Shown one piece after another: positions 1-9,028 of a stretch of 38,624 nucleotides of DNA. The number at the start of each line of letters is the position of its first letter. Position 1 is the stretch's first letter. Source of the stretch: a virus. The notes under the pieces were generated by a model. The model saw only the letters and a program-made list of their open reading frames with translations. It was not told where the DNA came from and did not search any database. The stretch spans positions 1-38,624 of IMG/VR virus record IMGVR_UViG_3300030060_004693, one strand, 5' to 3'. The position numbers and the translations under genes are program-made.

Positions 1-151
1 AGGGCGGAGAGAGTTTCTTTTCGGACTCCTCAGTTTTCCAGCTGAGCAAGCCCCTTTGGTCGTTACAACAGGACATATTGCGCTCTTCCAAGCAACCGTT
101 GTCCTCCCCATGATCGTAGGTTTTTATTTCACACCCGGAGGAAGACGATGA
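1..151 (+). CDS. C-terminal part of phage membrane (holin-like) protein, truncated by window start
   Basis: The reading frame is open from base 2 and ends with TGA at 149-151. It encodes the last ~49 residues of a protein whose complete relative is at 36444-36908, with nearly the same residues up to a GGRR C-terminus. The fragment contains one hydrophobic segment (HIALFQATVVLPMIVGFYF) that should span the membrane. The stop overlaps the ATG of the next gene (ATGA), so the two are probably translationally coupled. Its position in the small-membrane-protein cluster suggests a role in lysis or at the membrane, but that is inference from context. Confidence 0.75.
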   Translation, partial: GRREFLFGLLSFPAEQAPLVVTTGHIALFQATVVLPMIVGFYFTPGGRR

Positions 152-297
152 TAGATAAAGATTGTTTGATAGGCATAGGAGGAACGCTTGCAACTTTTTC
201 AGGTTCTTTGCATGAAGTTGTCGGAGTGGTAGCGGGTACGTTGACCATCATATTCATGGGTGTAAAACTTTGGCAGGAGTTCAAGAAGCGCAAATGA
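148..297 (+). CDS. 49-aa single-pass membrane protein (holin or lysis accessory candidate)
   Basis: The ATG at 148 overlaps the upstream stop and the TGA at 295-297 overlaps the next ATG at 294. The protein begins MIDKDCLIGIGGTLATFSG, has a central hydrophobic stretch of about 20 residues (VVGVVAGTLTIIFMGVKLW) and ends in a positively charged tail, KKRK. That is one membrane helix with a basic cytoplasmic end, as in small holins and antiholins. A homologue with several replacements lies at 36905-37054, and conservation of reading frame, length and topology between the copies supports it being a real gene. No catalytic motif is present. The holin role is inferred. Confidence 0.7.
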   Translation: MIDKDCLIGIGGTLATFSGSLHEVVGVVAGTLTIIFMGVKLWQEFKKRK

Positions 298-1928
298 GCA
301 GATACCGTTCATATGGAAAGCTTGACGATCAAGTACTCAGCGAAGGGGATCGTGGATTTCGTGGTATCGATTCGTACCAGGAGAAGACTTCGCTCGAAGG
401 TGGATTCGTGGAGACTTCCGAGAATATGCGATTGGTTGGTGACTTGGCGGAGACACGCAAGGGTATAGACTTCCTCGCTGGCGCAGTTACGCTTACTTAC
501 TCAGCGGGGGTTGACCAGGTATTTGCATCCACGCTATTCAGCGACCCCGCAACTGGCGTAGAGTTTGTCGTAGTGGCAACCAAGGACAAAGCGATCATAT
601 GGAATGACGCAAACAATTCGGGCATTGCGATTGATTATCCCGGGTCGGAAGTAGTCGCTACCGCAGACGGAGCGAGTTTCGTACAATCGATGGAGAAGTT
701 GATTTTGTTTCGTGGCAAGAACAAGACCCCACTCGAATGGGATGGGGACTATTCAAGTCCGACTGATTTCGTGGTAAAGGCAAACGCATCACCAGGTAGC
801 GGAAATATACAATGTCCGAATACCGACTATGGAGTATTCTTCCGCAACCGACTTATCATTCCACAACCTACTGATTCCAAGTACTCGATCTTGATGAGTA
901 ACTTGTTGGATACGGACGTCTATACTCCGGGTGACGCGCAATTCAGAATCAACAAAGGTTCAGCGGATTTCCTCGTAGGCTTTTATCCGTACCAAGAAGA
1001 CCAGTTAATCGTGTTCATGCGTAATAGCATTCACATGATAAACAACATTGCGACTGTAAGTGCCGCCAATACTTACGAGATCACCCGTCAGCATGGATGC
1101 GTAGCTCGCAAGAGTATCGCTCAGTCAGGCCCGCAAACCTTCTTCTTGAGTGATAACGGAGTTATCGTCCTTAGTCCCGGTACTGATCCTGCGAAGGGAT
1201 TGGGGGTCGCAATCAGCAAGGTTACCGGAGAAACGATTCCGATGACCCGTCAGATTCAAGATCAATTTGAGGACGTGAACTTCGCTCATGCGGACAAAGC
1301 GTGTGGCGTGGTGTATGACAATCGTTACATTCTTGCTTGCCCAACAGGGAGTAGTACTGTTCCAAACAAAATTTTTGAGTACAATTTACTTACTTCGACT
1401 TGGACTAGTGTAAATTCTTACCCCGCAATGGCAGGAAGCTTGGCATTCCACGTGGATGATTGGGTGATTTGTTCGCATGGTAGCAATCCTACGAAACGCA
1501 GATTGTTCGCTTGCAACGATACGGGATGGTATCTCATGGAAGAAAACGCTACTGACGATAGTGGACGCAAGATCGGTAGTTCGAGCGAGTCAGGCACTAC
1601 CGCAATAGCGGGAAAACTCGTCACTCGCGCATATACTTTGGGCAACCAAGAGGTCAAGCGTTGGAGGCGCGGACAACTAGGAGTCAACACGGTTAACAAC
1701 GATGCGTTCAACATCAAGGTCAATACGCTCGATCCTGACGCTTCAACTACCGTCCTGAGTCATACCGCAAGTGGGACTGAAGAAGCCCTTCTACGCTTCG
1801 GTACGGGACGCACAAGAGGGTATGGCGCGCAAGTCGAGATAAACGTTACTGCGGGCAGACCAAGCTTTAGACACGTCTCCTTGGATGCGATCCAAGATGG
1901 ACTCAATATGCGAACGGAGGTTGCGTAG
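294..1928 (+). CDS. Tail structural protein, beta-propeller-like DNA-stabilisation / tail-hub candidate (544 aa)
   Basis: A longer reading with a TTG at 270 is possible, but the ATG at 294 (MSRYRSYGKLDD) overlaps the upstream stop and matches the second copy at 37051, so 294 is preferred. The N-terminal pattern of a lightly charged start followed by GGFVETSENMRL and RKGIDFLAG is typical of phage tail proteins that begin by describing the virion tube. The rest is a series of short beta-rich blades, for example QLIVFMRNSIHMI, FFLSDNGVIVLSPG and DWVICSHGSNPTKRR. Size and organisation recall P22 gp10 packaged-DNA stabilisation proteins; that is fold-level resemblance only. It leads an overlapping tail operon with the fibre gene starting at the base after its stop. 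A diverged, frameshifted copy lies at the right end. Confidence 0.75.
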   Translation: MSRYRSYGKLDDQVLSEGDRGFRGIDSYQEKTSLEGGFVETSENMRLVGDLAETRKGIDFLAGAVTLTYSAGVDQVFASTLFSDPATGVEFVVVATKDKAIIWNDANNSGIAIDYPGSEVVATADGASFVQSMEKLILFRGKNKTPLEWDGDYSSPTDFVVKANASPGSGNIQCPNTDYGVFFRNRLIIPQPTDSKYSILMSNLLDTDVYTPGDAQFRINKGSADFLVGFYPYQEDQLIVFMRNSIHMINNIATVSAANTYEITRQHGCVARKSIAQSGPQTFFLSDNGVIVLSPGTDPAKGLGVAISKVTGETIPMTRQIQDQFEDVNFAHADKACGVVYDNRYILACPTGSSTVPNKIFEYNLLTSTWTSVNSYPAMAGSLAFHVDDWVICSHGSNPTKRRLFACNDTGWYLMEENATDDSGRKIGSSSESGTTAIAGKLVTRAYTLGNQEVKRWRRGQLGVNTVNNDAFNIKVNTLDPDASTTVLSHTASGTEEALLRFGTGRTRGYGAQVEINVTAGRPSFRHVSLDAIQDGLNMRTEVA

Positions 1929-2330
1929 ATGGCAATTACCGCATCAGTTACAAGGGGGTTTACGTACGCTACGGGAGTGGAAATCTCGGCCTCTAATCTA
2001 AACGAACTAGGCACACCTACGGTCACGGTTGCAACTCCCATTGCAGTATCCAACGGAGGTACGGGGAGTGCAAATGCGAGTGACGCTCGTACCGCATTGG
2101 GTCTAGGCACGATTGCCACGCAAGCCGCCAATGCGGTTGCGCTGACCGGAGGCACGATAAGCGGGACGATAATGACTTTGCGATCCTATGCGGTGAGCGG
2201 AGTACCCTCTGCAAGTCCTGCCGGACAAATGATATACGTGACGGATGGAAACTCAGGCGCGGCAACGGTTGCGGTATCTGACGGATCGAATTGGAAAGTA
2301 GTGGCATTGGGAGCAACGATAAGCACGTGA
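1929..2330 (+). CDS. Short phage tail-fibre protein (133 aa)
   Basis: The central segment PIAVSNGGTGSANASDARTA followed by LGLGTIATQ and VALTGGTISG is the well-known tail-fibre signature (NGGTG, ARxALGLG, TGG). This motif is found near the distal trimeric part of many phage fibres. The C-terminal half (QMIYVTDGNSGAATVAVSDGSNWK) is the usual short beta-rich cap that follows it. At 133 residues the fibre is very short, so it may act as a spike tip or attach to another fibre protein. It starts directly after the tail-hub stop codon. Its TGA overlaps a GTG start of the next gene. Confidence 0.85.
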   Translation: MAITASVTRGFTYATGVEISASNLNELGTPTVTVATPIAVSNGGTGSANASDARTALGLGTIATQAANAVALTGGTISGTIMTLRSYAVSGVPSASPAGQMIYVTDGNSGAATVAVSDGSNWKVVALGATIST

Positions 2331-2665
2331 ACGTATTACTCAAAGCGCTTGGATTATATGAGAAGATCGGAACGGATCTTTTCAAGGACATTGCGGTATA
2401 CATGGACAGGGGATACGTGTTCAAGACTCCGCATAGCTTGCTCTTGGGCAAAGCGGTAAGACGCGACCAGGGCAATCCTGACGCTCAATGGGACGTAAAA
2501 GACCCTGATGCATGGTACGTAAGAACCGCAGTAGGTGATGGCGCGGTAAAGGAATTTATAGAACGCATACCTTATGCACTGCCGCACGTCGGATGGATGA
2601 GGCACGTAAAGAACAAACCAGTAAAATATTTTAGTTACGATCAAGTAAGGAGAAGAATGCTATGA
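2327..2665 (+). CDS. Hypothetical protein in tail operon (112 aa)
   Basis: I chose the GTG at 2327 because it forms a GTGA overlap with the fibre stop, as elsewhere in this operon; upstream in-frame starts would overlap the fibre gene deeply. The protein reads VNVLLKALGLYEKIGTDLF, then a compact basic and aromatic region with HVGWMRHVKNKPVKYF near the C-terminus. No family is recognised, there is no signal peptide, and no membrane segment is seen. Its end overlaps the ATG of the following virion gene (ATGCTATGAG). Location suggests a small tail or chaperone component. Confidence 0.75.
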   Translation: MNVLLKALGLYEKIGTDLFKDIAVYMDRGYVFKTPHSLLLGKAVRRDQGNPDAQWDVKDPDAWYVRTAVGDGAVKEFIERIPYALPHVGWMRHVKNKPVKYFSYDQVRRRML

Positions 2666-4512
2666 GTAGTCCCGATATCAATTATCCTGATCAACCTTCC
2701 TATGGCGAGGGGATGGCAGAAGCGTTAAAGGCGCAAGCCGAGTTCCTTAGAGGAACGGGTGACTTTGCAGACGTAGGTAGCTTGGAAAGCTTGTTACCGC
2801 TTGAGGAGAGCATCCGCAGGAAAACTGCGCAGACGGATACGGATATTCTCAGGCAGACGTTACAGGGTGAAGAAAAGTTTCAAACTGCGGATGAGCAAGG
2901 CAGGGTGATTCAAGGGTACACAGACGCAGGCCCAGATGTTGTTACTATTGAAAACGAGGCTGATCAGTATGAACAGTATGTTCGTAACAACCCAGACCTA
3001 TTAAGTTCCTTCAACAACCCACAAGGTGATTTTGAGCAACAGTCGGCTTCACAAGGTATTGCTGCATTCGGGAAGGCCCATTACCAAAAATTTGGAGAGG
3101 CTGAAAACCGTACTCTTCCAGAGATAGGCAAATCCTACAATCGAGACGGTTCTGAGTTTGTTCGCCAAGCAATAATGAGTGAAGCGGGTGCATACGCACC
3201 GGGACAAGTTGTTAGGCAAGGAAGGGGCATGGTTGACCTCTTAGGCGACACCCGTGCAGTCCAAGAGTTTGATACCAAGACCGCAACGCAAGCTGACGTA
3301 GATGCGGGACTTGCAGACGAGGTTGGAGAGACCTTTGTCACGCAAAGAGACACTACTAGACAAGCGGGGTTTGACGATCAGGGACAATTTCAAGGTCTTG
3401 CCGCAATGGCAGAGGACATTCAACGAGGCAATCTTTCCCGCCAACGCGAAGCTGACTTGCAAGACGTGTCCCGCTTATCCGGTCTGTACCAAGACATCAT
3501 GGAGGATTACAAACCAGGCACGCAGACTGCGATGCAAGGTGCGAAGGATCTTATCGAGGAACAAAAGGGCAACTTGATGCGTGACGTCGGAATATCCGAC
3601 CCTGCCCAAGTAGCGTCCCAAGGAGTCCAAGCAGATCCGTTGCGCCAAGGACTCATGACGCAGGCTCAAGAAGCGCTTGGTCAGGGACTGACTGAGCGTG
3701 AAAGGCGCGAGATTGCGGAAGCTGCGCGAGCAAGGTCTACCCTCATGGGTCGTACCTTCGATCAATCTAGCGCAATACAAGAAGCGGAAGCTCGCGTACT
3801 GGAGGACAATCAGAGAAGGATGCAGAACCGCGCATTCGCACAATCCGTACTTGGGCAGGAAGCGGGCATACAAACTGCGGACGATACCCGTGCGATGGGT
3901 GCGGATCAATTCAACGTAGGTACGAAGATGGATTCTGAGAGACTACGCGAAAGCTTGCGTATGCAAGGACTCCTCGGATACCTCGATGCCGCTTCTAGAA
4001 TCCAGCAAATGGAAGATCGCGATTCGCTCGATCCGTTCCAAGCGATACTGGGCAGAGGAGGAGGAACGGCATTGCAACAAGGACAAAGCGTATTTGGACA
4101 AGCCGGATACGGATTACAGTCTAGTCCGCAATACTTGAACCCGGAAGCGGGCTTGGGCTTTATACAGAACCAGGCAACTAATGCCGCAAACTTGGCTATT
4201 GCTGACCAAGCGGCAAAAGCAACTGCGCAAGCGGGTATGTTCTCGGGCTTGGGTTCGCTAGGTGGGGGACTAGCAGGAGGTATTGGTAAAGCTGGTAGTG
4301 TAGGTACATTTTTCTGCTGGGTAGCTCGCGAGGTTTACGGAGCGCATAATCCCGCATGGTTGCTTTTCCGAGAATGGATGCTCAATGATTCACCGGGTTG
4401 GTTCAGAACAATCTATATCAAATTCGGAGAACGCTTTGCAAAGTTCATCTCGAACAAACCACGCTTGAAAGCACGCATCCGCATATGGATGGATTCTAAA
4501 ATCAGGAGATAA
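2662..4512 (+). CDS. Virion protein with C-terminal CWVAREVYG module (616 aa), probable internal/ejection protein
   Basis: The first ~500 residues are polar, Gln/Ala/Arg-rich and mostly helical, with long coiled-coil-like stretches (ERERREIAEAARARSTLMGR, RALxQEAxIQ-type segments). A Gly/Ala-rich stretch follows (GMFSGLGSLGGGLAGGIGKA, about residues 524-543). The C-terminus is a separate ~65-residue module starting FFCWVAREVYGAHNPAWLLF and running through ML..SPGWFRTIYIKFGE to a basic end. From memory, this aromatic module recurs at the ends of phage virion proteins. Position between tail and large ejection-like genes makes an internal virion protein likely. The ATG overlaps the previous stop. 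Confidence 0.8.
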   Translation: MSSPDINYPDQPSYGEGMAEALKAQAEFLRGTGDFADVGSLESLLPLEESIRRKTAQTDTDILRQTLQGEEKFQTADEQGRVIQGYTDAGPDVVTIENEADQYEQYVRNNPDLLSSFNNPQGDFEQQSASQGIAAFGKAHYQKFGEAENRTLPEIGKSYNRDGSEFVRQAIMSEAGAYAPGQVVRQGRGMVDLLGDTRAVQEFDTKTATQADVDAGLADEVGETFVTQRDTTRQAGFDDQGQFQGLAAMAEDIQRGNLSRQREADLQDVSRLSGLYQDIMEDYKPGTQTAMQGAKDLIEEQKGNLMRDVGISDPAQVASQGVQADPLRQGLMTQAQEALGQGLTERERREIAEAARARSTLMGRTFDQSSAIQEAEARVLEDNQRRMQNRAFAQSVLGQEAGIQTADDTRAMGADQFNVGTKMDSERLRESLRMQGLLGYLDAASRIQQMEDRDSLDPFQAILGRGGGTALQQGQSVFGQAGYGLQSSPQYLNPEAGLGFIQNQATNAANLAIADQAAKATAQAGMFSGLGSLGGGLAGGIGKAGSVGTFFCWVAREVYGAHNPAWLLFREWMLNDSPGWFRTIYIKFGERFAKFISNKPRLKARIRIWMDSKIRR

Positions 4513-4518
4513 CAAACT

Positions 4519-5742
4519 ATGGCTACACCATTTTTTCGAGGGAATTACGGATCAGCGCTATCACAGGTCGATACTCGACCAATCCTAGAAGCGGGACGCG
4601 CTCGCGGACAAATGTTCGAAGAAGTCGGGGGCATGATCAAGGAGTACGGGTTGAATAAACAGAAGCGCCAGGTACTGACCGATAGTATTGAAGGTACGCT
4701 TAATCTATACCCCGAGTATGCAGTCCAACTAACGTCAAGCGGGGACGAGACTTCTGATAAAAAGAATCAAACGACTTTGGATAAGCTCGCCAAGGGTGAA
4801 CTTGGATTGTCAGCGCTTGAAGGATTGGCAGGCAAACTCGCATTGATGGAGAAGAAGGATTTAAAGGATCAACAAGAGAAAATTGCCAACCAAAACGCAA
4901 GGTTGTTAGACGTGAATATAGCCGGGAAAGAGCAGGCTCTTAAAACTGAAAAAGAATTAGCAGCTATTCAGAAAAGAGATCAAGTTAATAAAGATAAATT
5001 TTTAACATCAGCAAAAACTACCTTGAACGATCTTATTGCTAAGAAAGCGTCAGGAGTTCCCTTGAAAGATTTTAGTGGATTCGAGAAATTTATATTGTCG
5101 CGTTCTCTGCAAATACGTAGCGGAAATATTGATCCAAAAGATTTTATTTTCGACCCCAAGGACGCATTGGATTTGGGTATTCTTGAGCAAGAATACGAAT
5201 CATTAGCACGTAAAAACGTAGAAGAGAAAAAAGAGTCTGTGCGTCCACCTGAGTTCATAAGTAAAGATAAGGCGCAAGAGTACGCTCTAAATCTACCCGA
5301 AGGGTTTTCAGCAGAAATCATACCTGACAAAGATGGATTTGCGGTGAAATTAAAAATGTCTGAGAAAGAAAGGGTTGAAGCATTTACTTCTATACCTGGA
5401 TTCCCAAATTACGGTGTGGTTGGTGCGTATGTTTACAAGAAAGATCCTGACAAAAAAGAAATTACAAAGGTTGGGACAGAAGTTATTGGTCAAAATGCTG
5501 ATCTCTTGTTAAAAGTTATTGATAAGCTAGAAACGTCAGACGTGCAAAGGTATCGGGCTGCTCTTGCTATCGGAGAGGTAGATGAAGATGATGGTGAAAT
5601 TACTTTTCAAAGCGAGAAAACAGGTGAAATGGTTTCAATTCCGATAAACTCGGTGCTACAAAAGAAGATAGACGAAATAAGTAATTATCAAGATATGTTG
5701 AAAAAAGTTGTTCCTAATTTAATTGACATGAGAACGCGCTGA
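4519..5742 (+). CDS. Probable internal virion protein, coiled-coil rich (407 aa)
   Basis: It starts at the ATG at 4519, with AGGAG at 4504-4508 just upstream. The N-terminus MATPFFRGNYGSALSQVDTR, followed by an EAGRARGQMFEEVG helix, is a common opening for phage internal virion proteins. Residues ~90-240 are lysine- and glutamate-rich with heptad character (LMEKKDLKDQQEKIANQN). The C-terminal third is more globular (VVGAYVYKKDPDKKEI). The base composition is more A/T-rich than its flanks. No enzymatic motif is seen. Its TGA overlaps the next ATG (5742), which ties it to the 1036-aa protein and suggests they act in the same DNA-ejection assembly. Confidence 0.75.
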   Translation: MATPFFRGNYGSALSQVDTRPILEAGRARGQMFEEVGGMIKEYGLNKQKRQVLTDSIEGTLNLYPEYAVQLTSSGDETSDKKNQTTLDKLAKGELGLSALEGLAGKLALMEKKDLKDQQEKIANQNARLLDVNIAGKEQALKTEKELAAIQKRDQVNKDKFLTSAKTTLNDLIAKKASGVPLKDFSGFEKFILSRSLQIRSGNIDPKDFIFDPKDALDLGILEQEYESLARKNVEEKKESVRPPEFISKDKAQEYALNLPEGFSAEIIPDKDGFAVKLKMSEKERVEAFTSIPGFPNYGVVGAYVYKKDPDKKEITKVGTEVIGQNADLLLKVIDKLETSDVQRYRAALAIGEVDEDDGEITFQSEKTGEMVSIPINSVLQKKIDEISNYQDMLKKVVPNLIDMRTR

Positions 5743-8700
5743 TGAAGATCATTCAGGTATTAACGGACTCGGGGCTTAAAAATGTCATTATTGATGGAGA
5801 TGAGCCAACTCCAAATGATATGGCAAGGATGCGTGAACAGTTTCAATACGCACCACAAATGCCAACGAGCGATATGGGAGGCACGCAAACCGTTCCTATG
5901 CAACTTGCTCCCGTACCACAACCCGAAGAACCCGAAATACCTGAGCTAAAGCCGGAATACTTAGAACCCGATCAAGCAAGATTAGCTGAACGAAAAGGCA
6001 AAGCGTTCGAGCAAATCGAACAAGCGTACAAGGAAGGAACGGGCGTGCAAACGCAAATACCTGACTATATGAAAGCTCGCTTTACATCCAAAGGGCCAAC
6101 CATAAACGAACGAATCTTAGGCGGAGGGGTAGGCAGATCAATAGCAAGTGCTGAAGCTTTTGCAGAGGGGTTACTTGGAGATTCCGAACGTGCAAAAAAG
6201 ATTGATGAGAATATTGCCAATATACCATACGAGCCTGGTGTGGCAGGGATGGCAGAGCGTATCGTTCAATTTGTAACTCCATTACCCGTTGCTGGTCAAG
6301 CAGCCCAGTTGACAAAACTAGGCCCGCTTGCAAAAACTGCAATGGGTTCTGCGCTAGTAGGAGGAACAAGTTTTAGTGGGCAACAAGATCGACTTTCCGA
6401 TCTTGTGCAAGAGCATCCTCGCTTGGCAAATCCGGTGACTGAATACTTGGCAACCGATCCCGATGATACTTTTGCCGAGGGTAGATTGAAAAACGCATTG
6501 GAGTTTGCGGGTCTTGATGTGGCGGTTGTCGGCCCGTTCATGCTTGCCTTGAAAGGTCTTAGGGGTGTCAAAGCGGCAGGCAAAGGAGGGCAAAGTGGTG
6601 GAGAGATTGCAGATCAACTTAACAAACAGGTCAAGAAAGCAAACCTTAATCAGGTTGTTCGTCCTCCGGTTAACGGCAGGGTCGAAGTTGCGCATTCGGG
6701 TGCTATGCAATTGCCTGATAAAGTTGTTGAGCAAGCAGGCAGAACATTATCCAGAGTGTTTGATGGAGTAAATGCAGTTCGAGAAGCACCTATTTTAAGG
6801 GTCGGACTAGGTGAAAAAGCTATTCGACCACTTTCCTCACGTGTAGAGGAACTGAGTCCATATTTTGCTAAAAATCTTACACGTTTTGAAGTTGAGCAAA
6901 ATGTATTGAGGAATGATTTCCTACAAAGAGTAAATCCGTTTTTGGAAAACTATGGAAACATGACTAGCGCGGACAAGAAACTGTTTTCTAGACACGCTTT
7001 CAATAGTGATATCATTCCTGCCCGAAAAGTTCTGAATAAGTACTCAGGCAAGAAGGGCATGGATAAGATATTAGATAATTTTGAAGACATGAGAACCGTG
7101 TTTGATGACTTGCAAAAAATGGCAAACGACAACGGACTCAAGGTTGAATATACCAAGCACTACTTTCCAAGAATGCTTGATGATTATGATGGTTTTCTAA
7201 AAGCAATTGGGAAAGACCCCGATAAGAAACTGGATGATGCGTTTCGTAAAGCGCTTGAAGATGCTTTGGGCGAAAAACAAAAGGCTCTTGCTCAACAAGC
7301 AGCGGTACTTGACAGACCACTCAAGCAAGCAACTTCTCTTACAAAATTTGAAAAGCAAGAAGTCGCAAGAAAATTTCTAGATTCACAATATCGAGGACAG
7401 GGCAAGCAAGGTTACCAAATGAACCGGGTAATAGATAAGATCGATGAGAAATATATGCCTTATTATGGTGGGTTTGGATCAAACGTTCAAAGGTATATCA
7501 ATAACCTAACGTATAGGGTCGCCAAAAATAGGTTTACCGGGGATTCCCCCTTAGCTCCAAATGGTGGATACAAGAAGGAAGTTACTGAAAGAATGGCAGA
7601 TGGTAGGTTGCGCCCAGGAGAAGCGCAAGAAATCGAGAGGTTGTTTGACGTGAGGTTGCGCGGTGGAGAACAAAGCGTAGGTGACGGATATAGAACACTC
7701 GCAAACATCACTTACTTGTCTACCATTGGTAATCCCATATCTACAATTACCCAAACCTCGGAAGCATTTTTAAATGCCTTTCGGAATGGGGTCTTTCATA
7801 CTGCAAAAACTGCTGGCAAGACAATGAAAGGTACGGGTATAAGGCTCAAGGATCTTGATTTAGAAGTCATTGCAAAAGAAATGATTGATCCTATTGCGAC
7901 AACTACGGGACGTGGTTTTACGTCAAAACTACAAAAGGGAACTCGCAAGTTTCTTGATTTTGCTTTGGACAAAAGTTTGTTCCGAAAAATGGACTTCATG
8001 ATGAAAGAGTCCAATCTAAACGGAGCAATGTCAAAAGCTCAGCAACAACTCAAGAACCCAAAATCTGCCGAGTACAAGGACTTCGTTGCGAAACAATCCA
8101 AATTTTTTGAGGGAGAAACGCAAAACTTGGTAGATGCGATTAAGAAGGGTGACATAAATGATCCCAACGTTAAGAATTTTTTATATGCAAAGTTGGCACG
8201 CACCCAACCCATATCCCTGTCTGAATATCCTGAGTATTACATAAAGAATAAGAATGCCAGGCCATTCTACTTCCTTAAAAGTTTCGGACTGAAACAACTT
8301 GAAACTACAAGGCGAGAAGTGCTTAGAAAAATTTCAAGTAGTAACGCTCAGGAAGTAAGAGAGGGTATGAAGCAGGGCATACGATTGTCAGTTTTGTTTG
8401 GTGGCGGGATAACCGGAGTCAACACGGTGAAAGATTGGTTGCTTGATAGAGATGACAGACCGGGTATGTTCGAGGGAAATCAAATGCCAACAAAAGAAAG
8501 ACTAGCGAGTAATGCGATGGATGGCATTTTAACTCTGTTTGGATTAAGTAAGTACAATACATACAGGATCAAAGATGATACTGGTAAAGGAGTTATTGAA
8601 GTGTTTATGCCTCCGCGATCATTTGAGGTATTGGATGGCATTGGTGGTCTTTTACAGGGTGATCCTTCTAAGCTCGGAAGAACGTTGGAAAAAAGCTTCC

Positions 8701-8852
8701 CCTTGGTGGGTAAGATACTTAGCGAGCATTTTGGATCTGCCGCTGCTTACAAGCGCAAGAAGCGAATAGAAAAGTACAAGCAAAACAAACGCGCATTGGA
8801 ACAGTCCTTGGAAGTTCCGAGCCTTGAGATTGAAGGGATCGACTTAGACTAA
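5742..8852 (+). CDS. Large internal virion / DNA-ejection protein (1036 aa)
   Basis: This is the largest gene of the window. The N-terminus MKIIQVLTDSGLKNVIIDGD then EPTPNDMARM is a small beta-type leader often found on phage virion proteins. A proline-rich linker (PVPQPEEPEIPELKPEYLEP) follows. Residues ~160-290 hold two hydrophobic Gly/Ala-rich helices (GMAERIVQFVTPLPVAGQAA; LDVAVVGPFMLALKGLRGVK) that could cross a membrane. The remainder is long, helical and charged, up to a lysine-rich end. Length, context and alternating soluble and hydrophobic parts fit podovirus ejection proteins (T7 gp15/16-like role). No transglycosylase catalytic motif was recognised. It ends 104 bases before a strong terminator. 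Confidence 0.75.
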   Translation: MKIIQVLTDSGLKNVIIDGDEPTPNDMARMREQFQYAPQMPTSDMGGTQTVPMQLAPVPQPEEPEIPELKPEYLEPDQARLAERKGKAFEQIEQAYKEGTGVQTQIPDYMKARFTSKGPTINERILGGGVGRSIASAEAFAEGLLGDSERAKKIDENIANIPYEPGVAGMAERIVQFVTPLPVAGQAAQLTKLGPLAKTAMGSALVGGTSFSGQQDRLSDLVQEHPRLANPVTEYLATDPDDTFAEGRLKNALEFAGLDVAVVGPFMLALKGLRGVKAAGKGGQSGGEIADQLNKQVKKANLNQVVRPPVNGRVEVAHSGAMQLPDKVVEQAGRTLSRVFDGVNAVREAPILRVGLGEKAIRPLSSRVEELSPYFAKNLTRFEVEQNVLRNDFLQRVNPFLENYGNMTSADKKLFSRHAFNSDIIPARKVLNKYSGKKGMDKILDNFEDMRTVFDDLQKMANDNGLKVEYTKHYFPRMLDDYDGFLKAIGKDPDKKLDDAFRKALEDALGEKQKALAQQAAVLDRPLKQATSLTKFEKQEVARKFLDSQYRGQGKQGYQMNRVIDKIDEKYMPYYGGFGSNVQRYINNLTYRVAKNRFTGDSPLAPNGGYKKEVTERMADGRLRPGEAQEIERLFDVRLRGGEQSVGDGYRTLANITYLSTIGNPISTITQTSEAFLNAFRNGVFHTAKTAGKTMKGTGIRLKDLDLEVIAKEMIDPIATTTGRGFTSKLQKGTRKFLDFALDKSLFRKMDFMMKESNLNGAMSKAQQQLKNPKSAEYKDFVAKQSKFFEGETQNLVDAIKKGDINDPNVKNFLYAKLARTQPISLSEYPEYYIKNKNARPFYFLKSFGLKQLETTRREVLRKISSSNAQEVREGMKQGIRLSVLFGGGITGVNTVKDWLLDRDDRPGMFEGNQMPTKERLASNAMDGILTLFGLSKYNTYRIKDDTGKGVIEVFMPPRSFEVLDGIGGLLQGDPSKLGRTLEKSFPLVGKILSEHFGSAAAYKRKKRIEKYKQNKRALEQSLEVPSLEIEGIDLD

Positions 8853-8933
8853 CCGATCTTGACAACCAGGACAACTAACCCTACTATCAATTTATAAGTT
8901 ATTGTTCTAGTCCACAATATACTTGTTTAGTTC

Positions 8934-8951
8934 GCTGCTGGGGACAGTAGC
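8934..8951 (+). other. Small hairpin upstream of the late terminator
   Basis: GCTGCTG at 8934-8940 pairs with CAGTAGC at 8945-8951 (one G.T wobble) around a GGGA loop. It lies five bases before the strong terminator and has no T-run of its own. It could help termination or protect the mRNA 3' end, or be part of the phage attachment region next to the integrase. No function can be assigned. The rest of the 171-base gap 8853-9023 holds only the terminator and promoter listed. Confidence 0.4.
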
Positions 8952-8955
8952 ACCA

Positions 8956-8980
8956 AGCGGGGGAAACCCCGCTTTTTTTT
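8956..8980 (+). terminator. Rho-independent terminator after virion operon
   Basis: AGCGGGG at 8956-8962 pairs perfectly with CCCCGCT at 8967-8973 around a GAAA tetraloop, followed by eight T residues (8973-8980). This is a textbook intrinsic terminator closing the long structural operon, and it insulates the integrase gene from late transcription. Confidence 0.9.
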
Positions 8981-9000
8981 GCGCTAATTTCAAAAAACTC

Positions 9001-9028
9001 TTGACTGACCAATCTCTATCAATATGTG
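9001..9028 (+). promoter_or_regulatory. Candidate integrase promoter
   Basis: TTGACT at 9001-9006 is a good -35 box. A weak -10 match, TATGTG, lies at 9023-9028 after 16 bases. Predicted transcription would start near 9035, right at the second ATG (9036) of the integrase, so the mRNA might be leaderless. There is no Shine-Dalgarno sequence before either ATG. The -10 match is poor and the call rests mainly on the -35 and position. Confidence 0.35.

Larger units (their letters stand above)
1..1925. repeat. Left terminal repeat, homologous to 36758-38624
   Basis: Bases 1-1925 align with the right end at a constant offset of 36757 (36699 after the 58-bp deletion). Differences are scattered, mostly in third codon positions; the first 60 bases differ at one place. 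This marks a genome unit of about 36.76 kb. Because the copies are not identical it is not a simple exact terminal repeat. Confidence 0.9.

Noticed and set aside
8930-8956. tRNA 3'-end-like stretch (TTCG ... CACCA) as an attP in a tRNA gene
   Set aside because: No T-arm, anticodon arm or acceptor pairing could be built; only a small hairpin is supported.
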